From positions 4,263 to 68,262 of the forward strand of contig CAZEYT010000004.1 in assembly GCA_964516295.1 (NCBI GenBank): a DNA stretch of 64,000 nt. The letters are read 5' to 3'. How positions within the stretch are numbered: position 1 is the first letter of the stretch; each line of letters opens with the position of its first letter. Below are positions 34,892 through 43,792 of this stretch, one piece after another. The DNA comes from CAZEYT01 sp964516295 (lineage in GTDB: Bacteria; Verrucomicrobiota; Verrucomicrobiia; Chthoniobacterales; Terrimicrobiaceae). A program made the translations under genes and the position numbers. The notes under the pieces are model-generated. The model ran no database searches. It saw only the letters and a list, made by a program, of their open reading frames with translations, and had not been told where the DNA came from.

Positions 34892-35695
34892 ATGAAACGA
34901 AGCTTGTTCCCCGCAGTTTTGTTGATGTTGGTGTTTGGGAGATCGGCCGATGCCCTCGTGATCACGGAAAACTTCGACTACACCGCCGGACAGGCGCTGC
35001 CGGGTCAAAATGGCGGAACCAATTGGGGCGGAGCTTGGACGGGCAGTTCATCGGCCGTGATTCAGAGTCCGAGTCTGGATTTTCCCGGATCCTCCGAGAC
35101 CGGCAACAAAGCCGTCCTCGGTTATGGCGGCGGCACCTACACGAATTTTCGAAACCTCAACACGACGATCAACGAAAGCGCGTTCTCCGCGGTGACCCTT
35201 TCGTTCCTGTTCAACCTCACCGGTAACGACGCCGAGACCGGCATCCGGTTTTCGGGGCTCTCGCTTTTTAGCGGTGAATCGACCGAGCAGTTCTTCTTCG
35301 GCAAACCCGGCAACACGACCGAAATCGGCTACGAAAAATACGCCGGCGGGCAAACCGTCGGCGGTGTCAACACGTCGTTCAGTTCCTCGACCGTCTTCCG
35401 CTTCGTGGCGAACATCACGTTCAATGCCATCGGCGCGACGGATGTCATGACCCTGACCCTCACCAACAATTCCGGCACCGTGAATCAGACATGGACCGAT
35501 TTGGATCTCGGCACAAATTTCACCTTCGACCGCGTTCGCCTCATTCGCGACTTCGCCCTGGACTCCGGCATCAATCCCGAGTTCGACGAAATCTCCATCA
35601 ACGCCGTCCCCGAGCCGGCCTCGATCGCCCTCCTTCTGGGAGCCGCCGCCCTCTTCCTCATCCGCCGCCGTTCGGCCAAGGCCAGCCCCAGATAA
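34892..35695 (+). CDS. PEP-CTERM sorting-domain protein
   Basis: 267 residues. A signal peptide (MKRSLFPAVLLMLVFGRSADA) is followed by a strand- and Thr/Ser/Gly/Asn-rich body. The C terminus has the PEP-CTERM tripartite signal: VPEPASIALLLGAAALFLI then RRRSAKASPR. These proteins are exported and processed by an exosortase, such as the one at 4527-5411. The body resembles extracellular concanavalin-like lectin folds (TENFDYTAGQALPGQNGG). A TTGCAT-17-CTAAAT pair lies only 7 bp before the ATG, so the transcript may be almost leaderless. Confidence 0.88.
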   Translation: MKRSLFPAVLLMLVFGRSADALVITENFDYTAGQALPGQNGGTNWGGAWTGSSSAVIQSPSLDFPGSSETGNKAVLGYGGGTYTNFRNLNTTINESAFSAVTLSFLFNLTGNDAETGIRFSGLSLFSGESTEQFFFGKPGNTTEIGYEKYAGGQTVGGVNTSFSSSTVFRFVANITFNAIGATDVMTLTLTNNSGTVNQTWTDLDLGTNFTFDRVRLIRDFALDSGINPEFDEISINAVPEPASIALLLGAAALFLIRRRSAKASPR

Positions 35696-35742
35696 CGCCC
35701 GACGCGCCCGACGTTTGCCCGGGGCGCAAAGGCCGGTTTCCC

Positions 35743-35876
35743 CGCTGAGACGCAAAGACGCGGAGAGGGATTAAGGGAAAAATGATGTTGGATGTTGGAA
35801 TTTCGACCCGGCCTCTGCATCCGTAAAAACCCTGCCCAAGAAATCTCTGAACACAGAGTCACAAAGATCACAGAGG
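35743..35876. repeat. Dispersed CACAGAG-type simple repeats
   Basis: Two purine-rich stretches, CGCTGAGACGCAAAGACGCGGAG (35743) and TCTGAACACAGAGTCACAAA (35846, continuing GATCACAGAGG), share the same rhythm. The second is almost identical, in reverse complement, to 44236-44265. Short elements like these are scattered in many PVC-group genomes; their origin is not clear from this window. Confidence 0.6.
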
Positions 35877-36507
35877 CGGGTTTGGGGAAAACTCGGAATC
35901 CAACCCCGCCTCCCGGTTTTGCATCGAAGTTCACTTTTTTGATAACCGTGTTGGCATCGAACGGAACAATTGCGGCGGAGAGATGACATCATTCGCCAAG
36001 ACGGTTGCTGAGTTCTCTGTGGAGATTGGTGCAGTCCATGATGAAATCGGGTGAGTCAACTTCAAGGATAAATGAGTCCACTTTGGGGAAAGGGGTGTGA
36101 GCTCCGGGCCGAATACAGCTCGGTCCAACGCGAAGCGAGTCAGCCTCCCGCTCTGAAGTTCCCGCGAATCGGCGGTCCAGCAAGGCAGGAGCGGAAATGG
36201 ATGTCTTCCGGGCGACCCTCCGGGCTGGACCCACCGCCAAGAAGTGGTGGGAATACCAAGCCAATCGGATTATGTCCTGTCTCCTGGCCCCCGCCCATTG
36301 CTTGAAAAAGCCATTGAGACCACATCACTCGCCCATGTTCCCCCACGTCTCTGGACAAGAAGCGATCTTTTCGTGCTGGCCACCCATGTGAGCAACGTCT
36401 TCGACGTCAGCTTCGCGCTCGCGGAGCGCCGCATTCGCTGCTTCTACAACCTCCCCGCCGTACCCGTTCGCCACCTCGTCTGCCCAACCCCGGCCCGCAT
36501 TTTCGCC
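35877..36507. other. Intergenic stretch with no recognisable gene
   Basis: About 630 bp of ordinary-looking sequence. One plus-strand frame (36244-36510) codes for 88 residues, but has no family resemblance and runs into the MITE, so I do not call it a gene. No RNA gene signature was seen. Confidence 0.5.
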
Positions 36508-36789
36508 TAAGAGCCTGTCTGAAAAAGGAGAGGTGTCGCGTTGGCGGGGATTTCTCGATTGGCCAAGGCGCGAGGGCAGCGTCAATCCCCGCAGCGGGCT
36601 TGGCCTGCCCGAGCAACGCAGGCCAAGCGAGAAAGACGCCCAACCCCTGCGGGGCGAGAGAGGGAAAGGCCGTCTGGCGGCGTTGCCTGCTCGGTTACAG
36701 CCCGCAAGGGGATGCGCCCTCGCAGGCGCCTTGCCATCCAGCCTTTCCCTCCCTCGCGCGACACTTCTCATTTTCCAGACAAGCTCTAA
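36508..36789. mobile_element. MITE-like element with long terminal inverted repeats
   Basis: The ends match as inverted repeats over about 30 bp: GAGCCTGTCTGAAAAAGGAG at 36511 on the left and, on the reverse strand from 36786, GAGCTTGTCTGGAAAATGAG; both continue into a GTGTCGCG. Weaker complementarity extends about 90 bp inward on each side. The element proper (36511-36786) is bordered by TAA on each side (36508-36510 and 36787-36789), a 3-bp duplication as made by IS5-family transposases. It contains no transposase gene, so it is a non-autonomous element. Confidence 0.75.
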
Positions 36790-37002
36790 GACCGGTTTGC
36801 TCCGTCCGGACAGGCCCCGCCCGTCCGCCGCGCTATCCGGGTCCCGGATAACTCAACGCCTGCCCGGCATGTTGCAACAACGCCGATCCCCCACGCCACG
36901 GGTCTCCGCCAAATTTCGAATTCTCCATTCCGACTTCCCAATGGTATTTCTGGGGGTGGGACAGTATTTGACCGACCGGACCTGGCAGAACGTCCGCGAA
37001 TC

Positions 37003-37620
37003 ATGAAACGACCCGTTCTTTTGACGCTGGCCGCCCTCGCCCTCACCGGCTGTGCCGCCTTCAACAAATTCGACATCCGCCGGGCCGACGTCCAGTCCCC
37101 GGCGGGCAAGCCCTCTGTCGCCGTCTGCGGTGTGGACGAACGCGCAGAACTGCGCTCCGGCGAGATCGTCCCCGAGTTGCTCGGAAAAACACGGGATGGC
37201 TACGGCATCCCATATCAGGTCAAGACCGCCACCAAACGCCCGCTGGCTCTGGAGGTCGCAGAGATCGTCACGAACGGTTTCGGCACCGAGCGCCAGCTCG
37301 CTCCCGCGACCTCCGCGCCCTCTCTCGAAGCGGCCCTCAAAACGATGGCCGGAACCGGCACCGACCGCCGGGTAGTCATCCTCATCCGCGAATGGTGGAG
37401 CGACACCCTCATCCGCACCTCCGTCTGGAAAAACATCCGGATCGAAGTCTACGACTCCAAGAACAAACTCCTCGCCAGCGCCGAGGAATCCGGCGAAGTC
37501 ACCCTCGGCGGCAACTTCTTCCTCCGCGCCCTCCACGCCCGCCAGGTTGTCCTCCGCGAACTCGGCTCAACCCTCACCGGGCTGATGAACCAACCGCAGG
37601 TCGCGACGGCGCTCAGGTAA
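37003..37620 (+). CDS. Lipoprotein of unknown function
   Basis: 205 residues. Lipoprotein signal MKRPVLLTLAALALTGC with lipobox LTGC. The mature part is a mixed fold with strands such as RRVVILIREWWSDT and WKNIRIEVYDSKNKLL, similar to small outer-membrane lipoproteins seen in PVC genomes. No known family is assigned. It lies between the MITE and the second defence cluster. Confidence 0.75.
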   Translation: MKRPVLLTLAALALTGCAAFNKFDIRRADVQSPAGKPSVAVCGVDERAELRSGEIVPELLGKTRDGYGIPYQVKTATKRPLALEVAEIVTNGFGTERQLAPATSAPSLEAALKTMAGTGTDRRVVILIREWWSDTLIRTSVWKNIRIEVYDSKNKLLASAEESGEVTLGGNFFLRALHARQVVLRELGSTLTGLMNQPQVATALR

Positions 37621-37938
37621 TTTCCGCTGCCTCCGGTTGTACTGAGACAGCTTACGCTCGGGCAGAATGAATCAAGGCACAATTGGCGAATCCGCCGGCG
37701 CAATGAGCGTAACCAGCCGTGGTGTCGATTCCCTCGGAGCAGTTGGCCGACGAAACTCATCACCGGGATGAAAAGAGTAACGAGAACGGGCCAGCATACT
37801 CGGCTGCGCACGTTTTTCTTTGCCGCCCGGCCAGAAACTGCCGTAGGTGTGCGGGTGGTAAGATTAGCGACTGGATAACAACGGACTCGGCAGTCCCATG
37901 TTTGCCCAGGAGCAATCACTCCTCATAAACAATCCAGA
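37621..37938. other. Intergenic stretch before the second defence cluster
   Basis: 318 bp with no open frame that resembles a protein. It probably contains the promoter for the nuclease-ATPase gene at 37939 and marks a drop in GC content, which suggests the left edge of acquired DNA. Confidence 0.45.
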
Positions 37939-39921
37939 ATGCATCCTGTGACCGGGTCAGCATACTACTCTTCCGCAGTAAACGACTTCATTACTGCGCC
38001 GCCCGCTTCAGTGCTAGGGTCGATGGCGTCAAATAGTCAGTTCACTCTGACACTCGAGCAACTGAATGCATGGGAAATTCAGATCGAATTACTGCAAGAA
38101 AGCCTGCCCACGGTAAGCGGATCCGTATTTCTCGAATTTGACGTTCCTCGGATCGGAAGCCGAATTGACGCTGTGCTTGTTACACCTGGAGTGGTTTGTC
38201 CGATCGAGTTTAAGGTGGGCGAATCGACTCATCATCGTTCAGCGTTCAACCAAGTGTGGGACTACGCGCTCGATCTCAAGAATTTCCATAAACGGAGCCA
38301 CTCTGTTCCGATTGTTCCGGTATTGGTTGCTACCGAGTCTCCCGTGTCGGATTATCTGTTGACAGTACCCCACTCTGACCGCGTTCATCCACCGGTTCAG
38401 ACGAATAGATGCTCATTTCGTAAGATCTTGAACCTCGTATGTGATGAGTATCACGAAGCGGTGATTGATGTAGTTAACTGGGGATTTGCTCCCTATCAGC
38501 CAACGCCTACCATCATCGAAGCCGCACAGAGTCTTTATTCGCGCCACTCGGTTGAGGCAATTGCAAGACACGACGCTGGTGCTCGCAATCTCAGCATCAC
38601 GTCAGCGCGTGTTGAGCAGTTGATTGAGTGCGCAGCTTTGGAGAAGCGAAAGTCGATCATTTTTGTGACCGGCGTTCCTGGAGCAGGAAAAACATTAGTC
38701 GGTTTGAACGTCGCTACTCGAAAACGCGAGTCGAGGTCAACCCACGCAGTTTTCTTGTCGGGAAATGGCCCACTCGTTGAGGTCTTGCGGGAAGCACTCA
38801 CCCGAGACGAAGTTGAACGTTTGTCTGCGGTAGCCGGCAGCCCTCGGAAGGGCGCCGTTAGGCAGAAGGTGAAGGCCTTTATCCAGAACGTGCACCACTT
38901 TAGAGATGCAGGTCTTCGTAATTTAGATAATCCACCTCCGGACCATGTCGTTATCTTTGATGAAGCTCAACGCGCATGGGACCAAAAGATGACGGCAAGC
39001 TTCATGTCACGAAAGAAAAACCGTCCTGGGTTCGCGCAATCTGAACCGGAGTTTCTCATCTCTTACATGGACCGCCATCCAGACTGGGCGGTAATCGTGT
39101 GTCTTGTGGGAGGAGGTCAGGAAATTAACCGGGGCGAGGCGGGCATCTCAGCTTGGTTCGATGCAGTTCGTTGCCAATTTCCCGAGTGGTATGTGTATGT
39201 CTCACCGGATTTGACCGACTCTGAATATGCCGCTGGCGGGGCACTCGAACGAGTACAGGGGGCAGCGCACGTCGAAATGGACGCTGCCCTTCACCTTTCG
39301 GTTTCAATGCGGTCATTCCGCGCCGAGAATGTATCGAAGTTTGTCAAAGCCGTTCTCGATTGCGAGCAGGCTGAAGCGGCCCGGACTCTAGCGCAGCTGG
39401 AGGGTCGGTATCCAATCGTTGTAACGCGGGACCTATCCGCTGCCAAGGAGTGGATACGGTCACAGGCAAGGGGGTCCGAGCGTTACGGGATGGTTGCCTC
39501 GTCCTCAGCTCAGCGGTTGAAGCCGCATGCGATTGACGTTCGGGTGGAGGTAAATCCGATCCACTGGTTCCTGAATGATTCGAGCGACATCCGTTCGAGT
39601 TTCTACATGGAAGATGCTGCGACGGAGTTCCAAGTCCAGGGGCTCGAACTCGACTGGGCTTGCGTAACCTGGGATGCGGATCTGCGTTACGCGGGTAGTT
39701 GTTGGCATTGTCACAACTTTCGAGGAAGTAGTTGGCAGAATGTCCATAAGCCTGATGCCCGAAAATATTTACTTAACGCTTACCGCGTGTTATTAACACG
39801 TGCCCGTCAAGGCATGGTGGTTTTTGTTCCATCTGGTGACGTGCGGGACCCTACTCGGTCGCCAAATTACTATGACAAAACATACGACTACCTTCGTGAA
39901 GTCGGGATTCGATCTATCTAG
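37939..39921 (+). CDS. Nuclease-ATPase of the DUF2075/Schlafen-like group (candidate defence protein)
   Basis: 660 residues. Residues about 55-130 have a PD-(D/E)xK-like nuclease pattern (EFDVPRIGSRIDAVLVTPG, then PIEFKVGE: D and E-x-K). The DUF2075 ATPase follows, with Walker A GVPGAGKT and Walker B VVIFDEAQRAW, and a later helicase-type motif near the end (LLNAYRVLLTRARQGMVVFVP). Relatives are encoded in phages and defence islands and probably act on nucleic acid. The gene is visibly less GC-rich than its neighbours, which suggests horizontal transfer. Confidence 0.82.
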   Translation: MHPVTGSAYYSSAVNDFITAPPASVLGSMASNSQFTLTLEQLNAWEIQIELLQESLPTVSGSVFLEFDVPRIGSRIDAVLVTPGVVCPIEFKVGESTHHRSAFNQVWDYALDLKNFHKRSHSVPIVPVLVATESPVSDYLLTVPHSDRVHPPVQTNRCSFRKILNLVCDEYHEAVIDVVNWGFAPYQPTPTIIEAAQSLYSRHSVEAIARHDAGARNLSITSARVEQLIECAALEKRKSIIFVTGVPGAGKTLVGLNVATRKRESRSTHAVFLSGNGPLVEVLREALTRDEVERLSAVAGSPRKGAVRQKVKAFIQNVHHFRDAGLRNLDNPPPDHVVIFDEAQRAWDQKMTASFMSRKKNRPGFAQSEPEFLISYMDRHPDWAVIVCLVGGGQEINRGEAGISAWFDAVRCQFPEWYVYVSPDLTDSEYAAGGALERVQGAAHVEMDAALHLSVSMRSFRAENVSKFVKAVLDCEQAEAARTLAQLEGRYPIVVTRDLSAAKEWIRSQARGSERYGMVASSSAQRLKPHAIDVRVEVNPIHWFLNDSSDIRSSFYMEDAATEFQVQGLELDWACVTWDADLRYAGSCWHCHNFRGSSWQNVHKPDARKYLLNAYRVLLTRARQGMVVFVPSGDVRDPTRSPNYYDKTYDYLREVGIRSI

Positions 39922-40060
39922 CTGGGTCCTATACGTTTTACTACTTTTTACGCCACGAGAGCACTCCGATTCGATGGGAAGGCTTTGCACACGGACGCCG
40001 AATATCGGCGCGGACGTGAGCGCACGAACCGCATTTTATCAAGAGAGGTTTGATTGGCTG

Positions 40061-40384
40061 ATGTCTCCCTTTCTCGACGTTCCGGAGAGTGACTGGATTG
40101 ATGCGGATGCTTCGGGTTTTGCGTTCTTCGACCGCTTCCCGGTTTCACCCGGCCATGTGCTGGTCGTGAGCAGGAGGATTGTGCCGGATTGGTTTCATGC
40201 CTCGCCCGAGGAACAATCGGCGTTGATGCAGATGGTGGGGCGCGTGAGGGAGCGTCTTAATGCGACGCTGCGACCGAGGCCAGACGGCTACAATGTGGGC
40301 TTCAACTGTGGCGCAGCTGCCGGGCAGACAGTGACGCATTTTCACATCCATGTGATTCCGGAGCAAGGCATTTATCTGGGCTGA
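40061..40384 (+). CDS. HIT-family nucleotide hydrolase, C-terminally short
   Basis: 107 residues. The HIT core is present: DRFPVSPGHVLVVSRR, then the catalytic triad in VTHFHIHVIP. HIT proteins hydrolyse nucleotide phosphoramidates or dinucleoside polyphosphates. I chose 40061 because SPFLDVPESDWIDA is where close relatives begin; 39974 is also possible. It ends right after HVIP, whereas relatives usually continue about 30 residues. Its TGA overlaps the ATG of the HNH gene by 1 bp. Confidence 0.78.
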   Translation: MSPFLDVPESDWIDADASGFAFFDRFPVSPGHVLVVSRRIVPDWFHASPEEQSALMQMVGRVRERLNATLRPRPDGYNVGFNCGAAAGQTVTHFHIHVIPEQGIYLG

Positions 40385-41316
40385 TGAGCTACCGTGTTCC
40401 GGGACTTTCGGAGATCCTGAGCCGATTTGATGATTTGAGGCAGGCCCCGACCGGGGACGGAAAGCGGATGCCGCACAAGCCGCTCTTGATTTTGCTGATG
40501 CTCGGCCGGGCGCAGAGGGGGCATTTGGAGCCGGTACCGTTTCCGCTGCTGCGTGAAGAGTTGCAGGATCTGCTCGCGCGTTTCGGACCGCCGACGCCTC
40601 CGAATGCGCTCGATCCTTTCTGGCGTTTGCAGAACGACGCGGGCAAAGTCTGGGTGGTGCGCGATCTGCGTGGTGGCCGTGTGGCGGATTCGGTTTCCCC
40701 GCCGGGCATCCGGCAATTGGAGGATGCCGGGGCGACGGGGGCGTTCGCTCCGGACCTCTGCGAGGCGTTCCGACTGCATCCGGAATACATCCCGGTTCTT
40801 GGAGCAAAGATTCTCGGCGCGAATTTCCCGGAGAGTCTTCACGAAGATATCATGGCAGCTGTCGGGCTCGATCTGGGACGGGAGGAAATCTCGGAAGCGG
40901 AAACCGGCGCGCCGTCGCGCGATTCCGGTTTCCGGTCGCGGGTTCTCACCGCGTATGAGCACCGCTGCGCGATCACGGGCTGGGACCTTCGGATCGGAAA
41001 TGTCACGGCGGGCATCGAGGCCGCCCACATTCGCTGGCATGTGGCGGGCGGCCCCTCGGAGGAGAGGAACGGATTGGCGCTTAATGCGCTTCATCACAAA
41101 CTCTTCGACCTCGGAGTTTTCACGTTAAGCCACGACGATGAGATCCCGCATGTGCTGGTTTCCAGAAGCGCTTATGGAGGCGAGGCCGTCGTTGAGTTGC
41201 TGATGAAGTTTCATCGAAAGCCGATTCGGGCACCACAGGATCCGGCTTGGCTGCCCGACCGCGAGTTCATCCGATGGCACCATAGGGAAGTCTTTAAAGG
41301 CGAGCCGAGGGTGTGA
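40384..41316 (+). CDS. HNH endonuclease of the phosphorothioate-DNA-binding type (type IV restriction)
   Basis: 310 residues. The N-terminal sulfur-binding domain is recognisable (HKPLLILLMLGRAQ, then RFGPPTPPNALDPFWRLQND and NFPESLHEDIM). The C-terminal HNH nuclease reads YEHRCAITGWDLR, EAAHIRWHVAGG and LALNALHHKLFDLG. Enzymes of this type, such as ScoMcrA, cut DNA carrying phosphorothioate marks. No dnd genes are present here, so it would attack incoming modified DNA. It is translationally coupled to the HIT gene. Confidence 0.87.
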   Translation: MSYRVPGLSEILSRFDDLRQAPTGDGKRMPHKPLLILLMLGRAQRGHLEPVPFPLLREELQDLLARFGPPTPPNALDPFWRLQNDAGKVWVVRDLRGGRVADSVSPPGIRQLEDAGATGAFAPDLCEAFRLHPEYIPVLGAKILGANFPESLHEDIMAAVGLDLGREEISEAETGAPSRDSGFRSRVLTAYEHRCAITGWDLRIGNVTAGIEAAHIRWHVAGGPSEERNGLALNALHHKLFDLGVFTLSHDDEIPHVLVSRSAYGGEAVVELLMKFHRKPIRAPQDPAWLPDREFIRWHHREVFKGEPRV

Positions 41317-41785
41317 GACGGAGTGCTACCGCCGGTATGGAACGCCCAAGAAGACTCAGGAGATTGTCCCGGGATGTCCAACGAATGCTTACGATTACCA
41401 CGGATTTCGGATTCGAACTGCTTATCTCGGCTTCAATGGCCCGTCCATTCGCTTGATCTTCGTGAGACGTCCGGGGCCGTTTTTGAAGGACGATGAAGTC
41501 GCGGCGATTCTTCAGGCGAGCTTCCTTACCGATGAGAACCTCCAGCGCATCGTCCGCGCCTGGCGGGACTTAAAAGACGAGCCAGGCTTCACCCGCGTCG
41601 TGCCCATGGAGGAAATCCGGGCAAAAGAGGGGAATCTGAGTATCCCCCTGTTTTTCGGTGGGGAAACGCAGGCGCAAACGGACTCGGCGACCAAATCGGC
41701 GATCACGGCGCTGCCGGATGCGCTTACAGAGTGGCTTCAGAGCAGTCAACAAGTCAGAAAATCCCTCGCGGCCTTGGGAATATGA
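41317..41785 (+). pseudogene. Chimeric remnant: unknown upstream segment joined to an HsdM C terminus
   Basis: An open frame runs through this region without a good start. Its last part is an HsdM tail: FLTDENLQRIVRAWRDLKDE, then MEEIRAKEGNLSIPLF and the end ALTEWLQSSQQVRKSLAALGI-like helix. The first part (YRRYGTPKKTQEIVPG, then YDYHGFRIRTAYLGFNG) does not look like HsdM and may come from a secreted protein family. Together with the HsdS head at 43789 it marks a decayed type I locus. Confidence 0.65.
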
Positions 41786-41820
41786 ATTGCTTTACCCAAA
41801 ACCTCCATTCTTATCTTCCA

Positions 41821-41881
41821 GTGAAAATAATGGTTTCAGTGTAAATTTGGTCGCATTTTCACTGAAATAATGCATTTTCAC
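41821..41881 (+). promoter_or_regulatory. Probable AbiEi operator: repeated GTGAAAAT/ATTTTCAC boxes
   Basis: In a short AT-rich stretch the box GTGAAAAT (41821) is followed by ATTTTCAC at 41855 and again at 41874. TTTCAGTG (41834) is the exact inverse of CACTGAAA (41860). A weak promoter (TTGCTT at 41787, TTATCT at 41811) would place transcription directly over these boxes. AbiEi antitoxins are known to bind inverted repeats in front of their own operon, so this is a good candidate site. Confidence 0.55.
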
Positions 41882-41887
41882 CAAATA

Positions 41888-42946
41888 ATGAAGACGCTTG
41901 ATTCCAGTAAAGGCGCAACTATCCGCCACGAAAGCGAGCTGGCCCTCCATTTCCGGGAGTTCCTGCCCGAGGACCCTGATTTGCGCTGGCACCTGCCGCC
42001 CGGCGGAGACTGGCAGCGCCTCGACCATGTCGAATTGGAACTGGACAACCAAAGGTTTGCCTTTCGTCCAGTCTATGAACTCAAGCCCAGCCTGCCGTGG
42101 CTGGAAAACCTCAGCGGATCTCCCTCCTCTTTGCGCCCTCTAATTGTCGCTCCCGAGTTGTCCTCGCGTATCGTGGCGGTGTGCAAGGAACATGGCATTG
42201 CTGCTATCGACCTCAATGGTTGCTGTTGGCTTCGCGCTCCCGGTCTGCTGGTGGACCGCCGTCCGCTGCCGGGCCGCTCATTCAGCTACGAGCTGGAGCC
42301 GCGAAACATCTTCGTCGGCAAAAGCGCCCGCATCGTCCGTTGCCTGCTCACGGATCGCGAGCGCAAATGGACACAGGGGGAGATCGTTCCACGAACGCAG
42401 GCCAGCTCTGGCCTCGTCTCGCGCATCGTCCAGCACCTCATCAGCCAGGGATTCGCGGAAAAGACCAGTGCCCGTGAGTTCCGTCTGCGCGACTGGCACG
42501 GATTGCTCGATGAGTGGGTGGAGTCGGACCGTTTCGCTAAACGCACCCGCACCACGGTTTACGCCGGCTTCTTTGGCCCGCCGCAGGAGATTGCGCAACG
42601 CCTCCAGCAATGGGCTGCCGCAGAAAAGGTTTCGCTTGCCTTCACGCAATGGACTGCTGCTTGGGCGCGGCATCCCTACGCAGAGCCCGCTGTCTGCTCC
42701 GCTTATGTCGAACGCCTTCTTGACGCAGCCACACTGGAGCAGCTTGAACTCCGCCCGGTCACCGAAGGTGGGAAGCTCTGGCTCCATGTGCCGGATGACG
42801 AGGGCATCCTGACCGAGACGCAGACGCGCAGTGGCCTTACCCTCGTCACTGACGCCCAAATCTACCTCGACCTCAAACGCACCGGACTCCGCGGACCGGA
42901 GGCCGCCGCAGCACTCCGGGAATGGGAAGGTTTCTGTCGCCCATGA
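41888..42946 (+). CDS. AbiEi-family type IV toxin-antitoxin antitoxin
   Basis: 352 residues. It has the AbiEi pattern VAPELSSRIVAVCKEHGIAA followed by IDLNGCCWLRAPGLLVDR, and a winged-helix-like segment (RIVRCLLTDRERKWTQGEI). AbiEi represses its own operon and prevents harm by AbiEii. I start at 41888 (MKTLDSS) instead of 41870, because the earlier ATG lies inside the operator boxes. Its stop overlaps the AbiEii start by 4 bp (ATGA). Confidence 0.83.
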   Translation: MKTLDSSKGATIRHESELALHFREFLPEDPDLRWHLPPGGDWQRLDHVELELDNQRFAFRPVYELKPSLPWLENLSGSPSSLRPLIVAPELSSRIVAVCKEHGIAAIDLNGCCWLRAPGLLVDRRPLPGRSFSYELEPRNIFVGKSARIVRCLLTDRERKWTQGEIVPRTQASSGLVSRIVQHLISQGFAEKTSAREFRLRDWHGLLDEWVESDRFAKRTRTTVYAGFFGPPQEIAQRLQQWAAAEKVSLAFTQWTAAWARHPYAEPAVCSAYVERLLDAATLEQLELRPVTEGGKLWLHVPDDEGILTETQTRSGLTLVTDAQIYLDLKRTGLRGPEAAAALREWEGFCRP

Positions 42947-43792
42947 AATACGAGACCTACAGTGAATACGATCCGCATCACACCGCCCTCGCTGAGAGCG
43001 CTTTTCTAACGCTATGGTCCACACACTCGGCTCATGGCATGACGATCTCGTGCTCGTGGGTGGCCTCGTCCCCAAATACCTTTGTGGCGACCTGACCCAA
43101 AACCGCAGCCTGCCGCGCCCGGCCACGCTTGATGTCGATCTCGGCATCGCTCTTGCCGCGGACTCCGGGCAATACGGAAGCCTTTTTTGGGAACTGGCGG
43201 GCCAGGGCTTCAAGAAAAGTGAAAAACACCCGGCACGGCTGGAAAAGACCATCGGGGATTTTCCCATCTACGTGGACTTCCTCGTCGAGCACCCACCGCG
43301 CACCAGTGGTTCGGCGCAGGTAGAGGACATAACAGCCAGCATCATGCCCGGCGTGGACCGCGCACTGGCCACGGCCCGATCCATCAAAGTAACGGGAGTG
43401 GACCTCCACGGAGCGGATCAAAAGCTCGTGGCCCGCGTCTGCGAAGTCGGCCCCTTCCTCGGCTCAAGCTCCGCGCCTTCTGCGACCGTCAGCAGCCCAA
43501 GGACGCCTTCGACATCCTCTACACCCTGCGTCACTACGACGGCGGGAGCGCCGCTGCCTTTGCCGCCTTTGCCGGGGAAGTCCGTGTGGGCAATCCCGCC
43601 CGCACCGATGCCGTGCGCACGCTGAAGGAGCACTTCCAAACGGAAACCTCACCCGCTCCGGTGAAGGCGAGTCACTTCGTTTTCGGTCAAGCGGCCCCCG
43701 GCGAGTCGGATGACATGCGGTTCCTTCGCACCACGCTTCGTCAGGACATGGTGGCCGCCGCCGCCCAACTGCTCAAAGCCGCCACCACATGA
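42943..43792 (+). pseudogene. AbiEii-like nucleotidyltransferase toxin, frameshifted twice
   Basis: The gene begins MKYETYSEYDPHHTALAESA at 42943, coupled to AbiEi. The frame then shifts at about 43012-43035, and the nucleotidyltransferase core continues as WHDDLVLVGGLVPKYL and RPATLDVDLGIAL, with GG and D-x-D residues. A second shift at about 43460 is needed to reach LKLRAFCDRQQPKDAFDILY and the C terminus ending at 43792. Each piece matches AbiEii-type toxins, which transfer nucleotides and stop growth. Either the toxin is dead or the sequence has two small errors. Confidence 0.75.

Noticed and set aside
36244..36510. Possible 88-residue gene before the MITE
   Set aside because: No family, no ribosome binding site and an end inside the element border; better left as intergenic.
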